This document shows, one piece after another, positions 10,744 through 21,825 of a DNA stretch of 64,000 bases. The translations under genes were made by a program, and so were the position numbers. Below the pieces are notes generated by a model. It was not told the DNA's origin and made no database searches. It saw only the letters and a program-made list of their open reading frames with translations. The stretch's first letter is position 1, and every line of letters begins with the position of its first letter. Source of the DNA: Narthecium ossifragum (taxonomy: Eukaryota; Streptophyta; Magnoliopsida; Dioscoreales; Nartheciaceae). The stretch lies in contig OY986965.1 of assembly GCA_963920575.1 (NCBI GenBank), positions 19,484,957 to 19,548,956 of the forward strand, in the 5' to 3' direction.

Positions 10744-10755
10744 TGGTGTCAGAGC
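10744..10755 (+). other. Primer binding site of G1-1 (initiator tRNA-Met)
   Basis: TGGTGTCAGAGC starts three bases after the LTR end at 10740. It matches the initiator tRNA-Met complement TGGTATCAGAGC with one mismatch. Confidence 0.85.
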
Positions 10756-10945
10756 ATAGGCTGTAGATCCCAGGGTGTTAGGATCAGGATTCGGTTGAGA
10801 TTGAGCATGGAATGGGTTAGTTCTATGTCTAGAACATCCGTGCATGCTCTCCTTATGATGTGTTATGCTTTTCTGCTTTATTGTTGTGCTGTTTGTTTTG
10901 CCGTTCTGACGAGTGGACACTCGTTTGTTGTTGGTGATTGCGCAG

Positions 10946-11881
10946 ATGTCGGAAGCTCGAGGCCGACCTTCGGTTGTTGGTCGGGGTGGGGCACGACTTG
11001 GTCGACCCGCCCGACCAGACAGGGTAACACCTGTCAGGGAGGTCAGAGCTAGACGGGCTACGTCATCACCAGCGACAGTTGCGGTCGCACTGGAGGAAGC
11101 CTTTCTCACCGAGGAGAGGGTTCTCCCTCCTGTTGACTGGCGGAACGCTGCGGCGGTCTTGTTGGACTTTCTGCAGCTGGACCCGTCTAGGTTCAGTGGT
11201 GGGTCAGCAGGTCCAGTGGCCAGGGCACGTCAGTTTGAGCAGGGGCTTCAATCAGAGATCAGGCGGCGGACCAGTTCTTACCGCTTCCAGGCGTACTCAG
11301 CAATTCTGGACTGCGCCTTCGCAGTAGAGGCACAGTTGCGAGACGAGAGGTGCCGGGCAATTCCACTAGCATCCACTACCAGCGCATCGCAGAAGCCGCA
11401 GTTAAGAGGGGAATTTGGCAGAGGCCAACAGCGGCGTCGGCGACACTTCCAGCAGCAGTCGCAGCGCCTACAGCAGTCCCAGCAGCAGCTACCGAGTCCG
11501 GCAGACCAGTTTCCCCAGACGGTCGGGCCGTCTGGGCAGGCTTCGTCAGGGGGAGGCCAAGGACGGCAGCCTGGTGGCGCGTCGCCCACTTGCTTCCACT
11601 ACGGGCAGCCGGGGCACTACCATAGAAACTGTTCCTTGCGAGGAGTGCGGGGCGCTGTGCCGCAAGGCAGTAGAGCGCGGAGGGTCCGGTGCCTGGCAGG
11701 GAAGCGAGGGTGGACGTGGGTCGGGGCGTCCCAGAGGCAGAGGCGGCCAGTGGGGGCAGGTGTTTGCCCTCCCAGTGCACGAGCAACAGAACACCGTACA
11801 GCAGTACCAGCAGCCATAGCAGTACCAGCAGCCGCAGTAGTATCAGCAGGCAGCGGCAGAGCCATCCGTACCCAAAGGTAA
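10946..11881 (+). pseudogene. gag: G1-1 gag, internally deleted
   Basis: The frame starts at 'MSEARGRPSVV' and reaches 'LDFLQLDPSRFSGG', the usual entry to the gypsy Gag core. It then jumps to 'RARQFEQGLQSEIRRRTSS', which belongs near the end of that core. From family knowledge roughly a hundred or more core residues are missing. A CCHC knuckle follows as 'CFHYGQPGHYHRNC', but its second cysteine is tyrosine. Beyond the knuckle the reading shifts between frames ('[12 protein letters not shown]' lies in another frame at about 11757) before the protease. The product could not build a normal capsid, so the element would depend on helper copies. The upstream in-frame ATG at 10913 lacks family similarity. 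Confidence 0.8.
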
Positions 11882-13457
11882 TCTTTCAGCTTTCTAGTTC
11901 CTTAGTAGATGTGCTGATAGATTCAGGGGCGTCTCACTCCTACGTTGCTAGCATGTGCGTGGCATCGCTAGGGTTAGAGACGAGTCGGCTAGATGTGGCA
12001 CAGTCTGTAGACTCACCGATCGGCAGGGCAATCAGGGTGGACCGGGTCTGTCGATCGTGTTCGTTGGAAGTTGGAGGCCTCCGGGTCTGTCTAGACCTGC
12101 GGGTACTAGACATGACCGGCTTTGACGTGATACTCGGTATGGACAGGTTGGCAGCATACCGGACCGTCATCGACTGTGGTCATCGGAGGATGGTCGCTTG
12201 GACACCCGACGGGACACGGTTTGTGTTGTTGGGGGATCTGTTCTCCGCCGATTCCTTTGCTTGTGGTGTAGGGAGGCGTGGCAGTGAGCTCTCAGCCTTG
12301 TTGGCCAGCCTGTCCCTGTCCGGTTCTGAGGGAGTGCAGCAGCGCAGTTTTCCCAGTATCGTGTGCGACTACACCGACGTGTTTCCCGAAGTGTTGCCAT
12401 GGCTTCCACCGCCCAGAGAGGTCGATTTTGAGATCGACCTAGTACCAGGTATCGTACCGATCTCTCTCCCAGCTTTCAGGATGGCACCGGCAGATCAGAG
12501 TGAGTTGAGGACCCAGCTAGACGAGCTGACCAGCAGAGGCTTCATCCATCCCAGCATGTCTCCCTGGGGAGCTCCAGTGTTGTTCGCAAAGAAGAAGGAT
12601 GGTACCCTTCGACTTTGCATAGACTACAGGCGGCTCAACAGGCAGACGGTGAAGAACAAGTATCCGATGACCAGGATCGATGACTTGTTTGACCAGCTGC
12701 AAGGATCTTCAGTGTTCTCGAAGATCGACCTCCGCACCGGCTACCACCAGTTGAGGGTTCGGGATTGCGACATCCCGAAGACTGCTTTTCGGACTCGGTA
12801 CGGCCTGTACGAGTTCGTGGTGATGCCGTTTGGGCTGACGGACGCACCAGCAGCGTTCATGGATCTCATGCAGAGGATCTTCCGGCCTTTCCTAGACGAG
12901 TTCGTGGTGGTGTTCGTCGACGACATCCTTATCTACTCCCGGTCAGAGGCGGAGCACGAGCGACACTTGGCGACAGTGTTGCAGCTACTTCGGGAGCATC
13001 GGCTTTATGCCAAGGCTTCCAAGTGCGAGTTCTGGCTTGCACAGGTTGGATTCCTTGCACACGTGGTGTCGGCAGCAGGGATCTCAGTTGACGCGACCAA
13101 GGTCGAGGCAGTGGTACAATGGCAGAGACCGAGGACAGTGTTCGAGGTCCGCAGTTTCTTGGGCTTGGCGGGGTACTACAGGCGGTTCATAGGGCACTTC
13201 TTCAGAGTTGCCGGACCATTGACCAGACTGACACAGAAGGCCGTCCCGTTCGTGTGGGATGATACTTGTGAGCGAGCCTTCGTGGAGCTGAGGACCAGGT
13301 TTACCAGTGCACCGGTGCTGATCGTCCCCGAGTGAGGCATTGGTTACAGTGTCTACTGTGACGCCAGTGGTGAGGGTTTGGGGTGTGTCCTCATGCAGGA
13401 GGGCACGCAGTTTCCTATGGTTCTCGCCAGCTGAAGAACCATGAGAGAAACTACCCG
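11689..13457 (+). pseudogene. pol: G1-1 pol part 1: protease, reverse transcriptase, start of RNase H
   Basis: The frame carries the aspartic protease motif '[12 protein letters not shown]' (about 11910), then reverse transcriptase from '[12 protein letters not shown]' through '[20 protein letters not shown]', '[15 protein letters not shown]' and the catalytic '[10 protein letters not shown]' (about 12912). The RT/RNase H connection '[15 protein letters not shown]' follows. A TGA at 13333-13335 stops the frame just before the RNase H start 'YSVYCDASGEGLGCVLMQEG', which continues in the same frame. A further shift is present near 13425. Solo LTR S1 then splits the gene at 13459. Catalytic residues of protease and RT are present, so decay is by stops, a frameshift and insertion. 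Confidence 0.9.
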
Positions 13458-13458
13458 A

Positions 13459-14932
13459 TGATGAGTGCATGAAAGTGCACTCTAAATAGTCTTATAACCA
13501 TCTCAATTGCTAGATTATTATATTTAATCAACATCTTTATTCCTATTTTTATATCTATATGTTGCTTCACGTAGTTGCTTGGAAAATGCAGGAAAAAGGA
13601 GCAAAAGAAGCTGAAAAGATTATATGGATCAACTTCAAAAATAAAACTGTACCTGCTCATGAAGAACCAGATGATGTTCCATATATGGTTGGAAAGCTTT
13701 TGAAGTCTAGTTTCTGGAAAATTTTACAGTTCGTGATTCCGAGTTTCCTAGAGGAAGTTACGGCAATTTTAGTACCGATGGCGCAATCTGAATGGCAGAA
13801 CAGTAAATACGCTGGAAAGTCCGATCGATCCGACACCCAGAGTCCGATCGATCCGACTATGCAGAAACATGACAGAACGTATATTTTTCAGCTGAACAGA
13901 GTCCGATCGATCCCTCCATCCATTTTACTAAGTCCGATCGATCCGACACCTAAAGTCCAATCGATCGGACTCGGGAATAGCCAGAGACGGAGGATTTTTA
14001 CGCGACCGATCGATCCGACACCCATAGTCCGATCGATCGGACTTTCCCAGTGAAGAAAATCAACGGTTTAGATCTAATTCGTGGATGGAGAGACTTTGGG
14101 GCTATAAATAGGATACTTAGGGTTATCAAAAGGAATCTTTTGGGAGGACTTTTCTGGAGCATCTGGAGGAGCGGAAGCCGCGTTAGGGTTTTATTTTCTT
14201 CGACTTTCTTTCTTTATTTTTCTTTGAACACTTGTGTCGTCTTCATGATGAACATGAGTGGCTAGTGTCTTTTCTAAGGTACCGATGTAGCCTAACTGAA
14301 TCATTCTATGTTATTGGATCATGATTATTTTATCAGTTTATTTTCCTTGTTTCATTCATTATTATAACTGAGATCTTAAATACCTTTATCTGGCCAATAA
14401 AAGTATTATAGATTGTTTTATGTGAGATTGGACGAGGGTTCATTCCCTAATCTTGCAGGATCTATGAATGAATGAGTTTATGTCGAGGCCGGGTTCAAGC
14501 TAAGAGTATTCTTGGTTCATAATTGTTCTTTAATGGATTCTTGATTAACACTTAGTTATGGGTTCATTAGCTAGGGTTAATTGAGGGTACTTGGTGAAGA
14601 CCGCGGCCGAACGGATCATCATACCGGAAGAACGAACCCTTGGAATTAAACTGAAATCTTTATTGATTCAATGCATAGAATGAGGATGTTATGGTGAAAT
14701 CGGAACCTTTCTATTTATCCATCATATTTCCGACGTTTTCTTATTTCGTTATTATATCATCTATTTTTGAGACTTCATATTTCTTATTTTCCCTTCCATA
14801 TTTTCTTTCTTTTCTGTTCTTTAGCATTTTACTCTAATAATCTCTACAAATCTCTGTGGGTACGATACTCGTCTTGCTACTGTACTGATTGCACCGATTC
14901 GTATACTTGCGAGATATAAAATTTATTCATCA
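13459..14932 (+). mobile_element. Solo LTR S1 in G1-1 pol
   Basis: The 1,474-bp unit starts TGATGAGTGCATG and ends TTTATTCATCA, flanked by the 5-bp duplication CCCGA (13454-13458 and 14933-14937). Removing it rejoins RNase H in frame. There is no primer site or gene inside, so it is a solo LTR left by recombination. It has a CCGATCGATC array (13818-14045) and TATAAATA at 14103-14110. An open frame across 13559-14053 translates LTR sequence and is not a gene. The family is a gypsy-like LTR of unknown lineage, called S here. Confidence 0.92.
13818..14045. repeat. CCGATCGATC-type array in solo LTR S1
   Basis: Eight or so GTCCGATCGATCCGAC-like units occur with the same interleaved segments as LTR A (3279-3516), including GACAGAACGTAT and TCAGCTG. 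S2 and S3, of the same LTR family, have GGTCGACC-type arrays at this position instead. Confidence 0.85.
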
Positions 14933-14937
14933 CCCGA

Positions 14938-16666
14938 CCCAGAACTTGGAGCTAGTAGCAGTGGTCTTCGCCCTGAAGACCTGGCGGCACTACCTCTATG
15001 GCGAGAAGTTTTCTGTCTTCTCGGACCATAAGAGTTTGAGGCACGTTTTCACTCAACGTGACCTCAACCTGAGGCAGCGACGCTGGATGGAGCTACTGGA
15101 GGACTACAACTTTGAGTTACATTACCATCCTGGTAAGGCAAACGTCGTAGCAGACGCGCTGAGCAGACAGGTGAGAGACACCAGAGCAGCAGTTGCAGGG
15201 TTGTCAGAGCGGCAGTGGCAGGCTCTAGAGACGGCGGGCCAGTTGGGGCTCGAGTTTGTGGATCGGGGATCCAGCAGCTTTCTCTACGCAGTGCAGAGTA
15301 TGCCAGTAGTTCTAGCCAGAGTGTTAGAGGCACAGCACAATGACCCAGAACTCGAGGAGTTACGCACAGCAGCGGGAACAGAGGTTGCAGACAGAGACTG
15401 GACAGTATCGCCAGACGGAGGGCTACGGTTTTGAGGCAGAGTAGCGGTTCCAGCAGATCCAGTTTTTCGAGACGACGTCCTACGAGAGTTCCACCACTCT
15501 CGCTTTGCAGTTCATCCCGGTGGCACCAAGATGTACCAGGATCTTCGGCGACAGTTCTGGTGGCGCGGGATGAAGAGGACAGTGATGGAGTTCGTATCGC
15601 GCTGCCTTACCTGTCAGAAGGTCAAGGCAGAGCACCAGCGGACTCCGGGGTTACTTCAGCCACTTCCACTAGCTGAGTGGAAGTGGGAGCACATCACGAT
15701 GGACTTCGTGACTGGACTACCGAGATCTCCTAGGGGGAATGACGTGATTTGGATCATCATTGATCGATTGACCAAATCGGCGCACTTCCTGCCTACTCGG
15801 ATGACAGACTCGACTGATAGATTGGGCAGTTTGTACGTCAGAGAGGTAGTCAGACTACACAGGGTTCCAGTTTCTATACTGTCAGACCGCAACCCCAGGT
15901 TCACTAGCAGGTTCTGGCGGGGCTTCCAGGAGGCAGTTGGCACACTTCTGACGTTCATTACGACGTTTCATCCGCAGACAGACGGACAGTCAGAGCGGAC
16001 GATCCAGATCTTGGAGGACATACTGAGAGGATGTGTCCTCGATGCAGGAGGCAGCTGGGAGGAGCACGTTCCCTTGGTGGAGTTCGTCTACAACAACAGC
16101 TACCAGTCCAGTCTTGGAGTAGCACCTTTCGAGGCGTTGTACGGTAGGCCGTGTCGTTCCCCAGTGTGCTGGACAGAGGTTGGAGAGGCAAGACTCACCG
16201 GTCCAGACATCGTCAGGAGGTCGTCAGAGAGGTTAGTGCAGATCAGGCAGAGACTTCTGACGGCTCAGAGCCGGCAGAAGAGCTATGCAGATCAGAGGCG
16301 ACGACCGCTTGAGTTCACAGTTTGCGACAGTATGTTCCTGCGGGCAGCACCATACAGAGGGTCTGTCAGGTTTGGCAGCGGGGGCAAGTTGGCCCCGAGG
16401 TTCGTCGGGGCGTTTGAGATCCTAGAGAGGGTCGGCGATGTAGCCTACCGCTTGGACCTTCCTCAGCACATGTCTGCTGTGCACCTGACTTTTCACGTGT
16501 CGATGCTGAGGGTCTGTCAGGGTTGCGGGGCAAGACGATTCCCTTGGTCAAGGTACTGTGGAGGCATAGAGGCGTCGAGGGGATGACCTGGGAGCGTGAG
16601 GCGCGCATGCGGCTGGAGAATATGCACTTGTTCCCTTCTCGAGGTAACTTTTGTCATGTCATCTAG
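14938..16666 (+). pseudogene. pol: G1-1 pol part 2: RNase H and integrase
   Basis: After S1 the frame resumes with RNase H ('[20 protein letters not shown]', '[12 protein letters not shown]', 'VADALSRQV'). A TGA at 15432-15434 interrupts a linker; the same frame then enters integrase. The HHCC zinc region ends 'CLTCQKVK' (about 15602), and the DDE core has 'HITMDFVTGLP', 'SILSDRNPRFTS' and 'HPQTDGQSERT', so all three acidic residues are present. After 'LTFHVSMLR' about a hundred bases seem lost and the frame shifts. The characteristic C-terminus ('KTIPLVKVLWRHRGVEGMTW') is readable in another frame up to a stop at 16664-16666. That tail fits a chromovirus of the Tekay/Del type, which is an inference. 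Confidence 0.88.
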
Positions 16667-17446
16667 TGTAACTGTTTCTTTTGTTTCCGAGCCCTACCTT
16701 TATCGAGTCTCGGGACGAGAATTCCTTTAAGGGTATTAGGATGTGAGGACCCGTCCCTCTACTCCTGTGGCTCGTCGTAGACCGCAAGGGCAATTTGGTA
16801 AATTGTGCCTTGTCGGCTAGTTTCACACCCGCGTGTGCACACACTGACCATATTTGTGTTAATGTTTGGCTAGAATGGTAAGTGGGACCCGGGATCGAAA
16901 GATCCGGGCTTAGGCTTGAGTTTTAGCCCAAGTCTAACTTTCTGCACATAAGGGATCGATCTTCCTAGCTAGAAGATCGATCTCTTAGGGCCAGAAAGTC
17001 AAACCCGATTTGGCAAGGAAGATCGATCTCTTGAGTCGGTTCATTCGTCTATATAATGAACGAAACCTTTTCTTTTGATTTTTTTTGGAAAATCCGAGAT
17101 TTCGGCCGTGTTCTTGCTGGATTTGACTTTGTTTGAGGAAGATCTAAGGCCTAGTAGCTTGGATTGAAGCTGCTATTGCATAGGTAGGGATCCTACATAC
17201 AATCTTTCGGGTTTTTGGAGTTTTTCCGGTTTGATTGTGATCTTTTGCTTAGATCTGTTAAAATACATGTTTGTTTTTCATGATTTCACCGGTTCTGGAC
17301 TCGTGGTTTCTTGATCTACCAGATCCCAGAGTTTTCGGGGATTTGGTTGTATTTTTCGGTGGTATTTTTCACCGTCCGGTCGTCGGAGAACCCATTCGGA
17401 TCGATCTCCCTTGAGGGAAGATCGATCCCTTCTGGGGCGTCACGCC

Positions 17447-18890
17447 TGATGAGTGCATGAAAATGCACTCTTAACAGCCTTATAACCATCTCAATTTCTA
17501 GATTATTATCCTTAATTAACATCTTTATTACTATTTTTATATCTATATGTTGCTTCACATTGTTGTTTGGAAAATGTAGGAAAAAGAAGCAAAGAAGCTG
17601 AAAAGATTACATGGATCAACTTGAAAGATTAAACTGTACCTGCTCATGAAGAACCAGATGATATACCATATATGGTTGGAAAGATCTTGAAGTCTAGTTT
17701 CGGGAGAATTTTACGGTTCGTGATTTGGAGTTTCACAGAGGAAGTTACAACATTTTTCGTACAAGTGCGCAAGCTGAATGAATAGTGACGGTCGACCGTC
17801 GCGCTCAAAAATTCCCCCGAACGACCGTCGCATCGACCGTCACATGCAAAAATTACTACGGTCGACCGTGGCATCATCCGTGGCATCGACCGTCAGCCTC
17901 TGTTAAAGAAAATTCTTCTCAGGGTCAATGCGAAGATCGACCGTTGCTCTTCCGAATTATTTTGTACAGTTGACGGTCGACCGTGAGATCTCACGGTCGA
18001 CCGCCAGATCAGCAGGGAGCGTATAATGAGCCGGATCTAACCCGAGTTTAGGCCTATAAATAGGATACTTAGGGTTATCAAAGGGGATCTTTTGGAGGAC
18101 TTTTCTGGAGCATCTGGAGGAGAGGAAGCCGCGTTAGGGTTTTGTTTTCTTCATCTTTCTTTCTTTATTTTTCTTTGAACACTTTTGTCGTCTTCATGAT
18201 GAACATGAGTGGCTAATTTCTATTCTAAGGTACCGATGTAGCCCTAACTGAATCATTCTATGTTATTGGATCATATTTATTTAATCAGTTTATATTTCTT
18301 GTTTCATTCATAATTATAACTGAGATCTTAAATACCTTTATCTGGCCAATAGAAGTATTATAGATTGTGTTATGTGAGATTGGGCGAGGGTTCATTCCCT
18401 AATCTTGCAGGATCTATGAATGAATGAGATTTAGTCGAGGCCGGGTTCAAGCTAAGATACTTCTTGGTTCTTAATTGTTCTTCAGAACGTAATGGATTCT
18501 TGGTTAACACTTAGTTATGGGTTCATTAACTAGGGTTAATTGGGGCTACTTGGTGAAGACCGCGATCGAACGGATCATCATATCGGAAGAACGAGCCCTT
18601 GGAATTAAACTGAAATCTTTATTGATTCAATGAATAGAATGAGGATGTTATGGTGAAATCGGAACCTTAGTATTCATCCATCATATTTCCATCGTTTTCT
18701 TATTTCGTTTTTAGATTATCTATTCTCAATATTTCATATTCTTATTTTCCCTTCGTTATTTTCTTTCTTTTCTGTTCTTTAGCGTTTCACTCTAATAATC
18801 TTTACAAATCTCTGTGGGTACGATACTCGTCTTCCTATTATACTGATTGCACCGATTCGTATACTTGCGAGATACAAAATTTATTCATCA
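17447..18890 (+). mobile_element. Solo LTR S2 in the G1-1 3' LTR
   Basis: The 1,444-bp unit starts TGATGAGTGCATG and ends TTATTCATCA, with 5-bp duplication ACGCC at 17442-17446 and 18891-18895. Outside the repeat array it matches S1 and S3. Its array (17788-18010) is of GGTCGACC type and contains the shared CCTCTGT...GGGTCAATGC unit at about 17886-17950. TATAAATA lies at 18055-18062. Confidence 0.92.
17788..18010. repeat. GGTCGACC-type array in solo LTR S2
   Basis: Units such as CGGTCGACCGTCGC, CATCGACCGTCA and GGTCGACCGTGGCATC are interleaved with the ~60-bp shared cassette. The array ends about 45 bp before the TATA box. Confidence 0.85.
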
Positions 18891-20360
18891 ACGCCCAGCC
18901 CGAGCAAGATCGATCCCTCGGTGGGAGAAGATCGATCCTTGCCTAGGTTGAGGTAGCGGGTTCCATGTCACGAAGAAGATCGATTCTTCTGGTGGAGAAG
19001 ATCTCGATCTTCTTCGGTTGACAGGGACGAGATTTCTCCCAAGTACTAAGAAGATCGATCCCCTTGGGAAAGGAGATCGATCTCTTAGTGGCTGAGGGGT
19101 GTTTTCAAGTGGCTTTTGCCCGTGGGGGTTTGTATGATGGTTTTCTCTACTGTTTTATATCTGGTACATATGTTTAAGCATGTTAGCCCTATAATAGGGG
19201 CACTGGTGAACCGGGGGAGTGATGACTCCCGGGATGTTTAGAATAAACGGGCGGGTAGCCCTACAGCTTTCCTTAGCCTTGCATGTCGACGTGCGTCGAG
19301 GGCTTTATCTGTGATATCTGTGAGTTGTTGATTACGGGGCTGCTTCCCGATGCAGGTGTTGTGGCGGACTGCTGCCAGTTGGTGGTAGTACCACTGTCGC
19401 AGTTCCTAGACCTTACTTACCTGTTCACCACCCCGGGCCGGCAGGGTGGCATGCCCAGACCTTGTTTGATGTATCATCACATACTGTTGCATGCTTACCT
19501 GTATTATCCTGTGTATGATCATATCATGCATTGCTTTGTGTATTAGTTGCATATGTGTAGGACGTTGGCGATGGGTTGATCGCCGATCCGGGTCTTTCGG
19601 GTAGTCCGGATCTAGCTCTAGGACCGTTGCGAGTAGCTTGATCCAGGATTCAATTTGTAATATTCAGTCGATTTTCGATGATAGGGTTAGATGACCTGAA
19701 TACATGTGATTTGATGTTTAGAGGTCATGTCGACTCCAAGTTGTATCTAAAGTGTACCCGGTGTCCAGTGTTCTTGACTCTAGGGAGGAGGTATGCCTGC
19801 CCAGTGGTGTCCTTGCCTGCCAAACAGTGTTCAGTATCCTGTTGAGAGTCTGTAGTGTTTTGGGCCTGCGTTCACGGACTTCCGGTAGGGTTATGGGACC
19901 CTTGTATACACCTAAAATAGACTTGGGGGCGGCACTGTTGTGTTCCCTCACTTATGAGTTTCGTAGTGTAGTGTCCCTGCTGAGCTTAGTGCTCACTCCT
20001 ACCCGGGCTGCGTTTTGCAGGTGTTGGAGCTAGCTCTTCTTCGGTCGCCCCTACCAGGCCGGTGTTTGGTGACGTGGCTGCGTCTGGCGGTGCTTGAGGT
20101 GCGGCGATCGTCAGTTATACCCTTTTGTTTAGTTAGCCTCCTACGGAAGAGATTTTTGTATAACTTTTACCATGTTAAGGATTTGTATATATTCCGTTTC
20201 AGTCTTTGAGGTTTATAATTGTATGTTAATACATGATGATTATGAATTGGTAGGGAGACCACTATGATTAGAGGAAAACCTCCCCAAAATTTCCGTAGTA
20301 GGTTAGGTTCCGGTTCGCGTCGCTCGGCCCGGTTGGGCCTACGCGGGTCAGGGCGCTACA

Positions 20361-21335
20361 CCTTAAATGCTTGTAGATGAGATGAAAACACAAGTCAAAC
20401 ATCATGCAAGAATAAATGAGAGAGAGGTTAGAGAGATTGCACCGATTTTATAGTGGTTCGACCTAACTCTTGATCTACGTTCACTTCTCTCAAGATCCTC
20501 CTTGAGGTTCCACTACTTATAAATCATTACAAGTTTTTTGTCCAAGCTTCCGAGTGCTTGGTAACCTTACAATAAGATGGCTCTCAATGTACTTCTTCAC
20601 ACTCGAATAAGGTTTACAAAGGTTTAGGCTCAAGGGAGATGAGTGGAAAACTTTTTCTAAAACTTCCACAAATGATCTCAGAAATATCAATAATAGTTAT
20701 GGCAAGTTTACACAAGAAAACTACTTATACTTGGCCTACTTGGCCTTCAACCAGCTCAAAAACAAGCTCCAACGGCTAGTTTTTTACTTTGCGTGTTGCT
20801 GGCGATCGACCCCTACATCGTCCGTCACATCATCCGCTAGGTACAAACTCAGCCTTCTTGAGCCATGGTGGATCCACCTATCGACCATGAGATCGTCTAT
20901 GAGCCTCTGTTGGGAAAAGCTTGCTTCAGGGTCAACGCTCTGATCAATCGTCGCATCTTCAATTTCCATCATCATATTTCACGGTCGACCGCCGCATCGT
21001 CCGTCGGATCGTCCGTCAGCCTACAACATTTAAAACCACAATATCCAAACTCCACGGTCGACCAATCCATCGACCGTCACATCAACTGTGAGGCTCTGTC
21101 AAGAAAATGGGTTCTCAGGGTTGATGATCCGATCGATCGTTAGCCAACATTTCATATGGTCAAGTTTGGTGCATCCACCGTGCAACCCCCGCGGTCGATC
21201 CATGGATCGACCGTCAGTACAATAATTCCTCAAATATTAAATTTAAGGCTTCCAATTAAAGGGGTAATAAATATTAAACATATATTATATCATTTAATGT
21301 AAATTGGCATCATCAAAACAAGGTTAGGATCAACA
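20361..21335 (-). mobile_element. 3' LTR of copia2 (SIRE-like), missing its inner 75 bp
   Basis: It aligns with the copia1 LTR from about base 566 of the window onward and ends ...GGTTAGGATCAACA, so the minus strand starts TGTTGATCC. The inner end is cut where G1-1 inserted (20360). It holds a GGTCGACC-type array (about 20808-21215) with shared cassettes near 20886-20953 and 21070-21140, and TATAAGTAG on the minus strand near 20723. Confidence 0.85.
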
Positions 21336-21337
21336 AT

Positions 21338-21350
21338 GTCCCCCTTTTTT
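21338..21350 (-). other. Polypurine tract of copia2
   Basis: On the minus strand AAAAAAGGGGGAC lies two bases before the LTR start TGTTG. It proves this is the 3' LTR of a minus-strand element whose internal region extends to the right. Confidence 0.85.
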
Positions 21351-21825
21351 ATGATGACAACCCTTTTAAATGTGTTGATAAAATATTTAGGCTCCCCCTT
21401 AATCTATGCATCCATTACTTTCATGAAAAGTCTTCTAAAGTGAATTCTAAAGATGCACACAAGTCATATATCTCTAAAATGATATGAAATGTTTTATTTA
21501 AGATATAATGACAAGATAACTAAGATTTTAGCATATTCACTTCTTTAAAACAAGTACATTTCAGTTTTCATGAAGTGATACATATGGAAATATCATATCA
21601 ACAATGTAACTAACAACATCCAACAACTTTGTAATACAACTTTGTATTTCATTCAAAAGATTCCAACACTTTGCATTACAAAACCTTCATTTCAAAACAT
21701 GGTTTTCAAAATACAAAATACAAGAGCCAAAATATGAAAATTTAGGGCATTTTCTTTCATCTTTCATCACAACTTTTTCTCCCCCTTTGGCATCATAAAA
21801 AAGAAACAATGAATGAGCTTTAGGA

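Larger units (their letters stand above)
4462..20360 (+). mobile_element. Gypsy element G1-1 (chromovirus-like) with nested insertions
   Basis: LTR, initiator-Met primer site, gag, protease-RT-RNase H-integrase and 3' LTR follow in order on the plus strand. The outer ~270 bp of the 5' LTR lie left of the window because element A inserted there. Further insertions are a Helitron (6268-10511), solo LTR S1 (13459-14932) and solo LTR S2 (17447-18890). The right end abuts copia2 LTR sequence lacking its own first ~75 bp, so G1-1 inserted into copia2. Gag is internally deleted and pol has several breaks, so the copy cannot move by itself. Confidence 0.88.
16742..20360 (+). repeat. 3' LTR of G1-1, split by solo LTR S2
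   Basis: It starts TGTGAGGACCCGTCCC after a weak polypurine tract (AAGGGTATTAGGA, 16728-16741) and ends GGTCAGGGCGCTACA at 20360. Host LTR sequence is 16742-17446 plus 18891-20360. GATCGATC pairs lie at 16952-17032, 17399-17430 and 18905-19085; TATATAA is at about 17050. The rest of the LTR has no gene. Confidence 0.88.

Noticed and set aside
13559..14053. 164-codon frame in S1 and similar short frames in S3
   Set aside because: LTR sequence; similarity among LTRs is at DNA level and the frame is broken in LTR A.
14889..14937. ATG at 14889 as start of the G1 RNase H part
   Set aside because: It lies in solo LTR S1. The true frame enters from 13457 before S1 inserted, so there is no start here.
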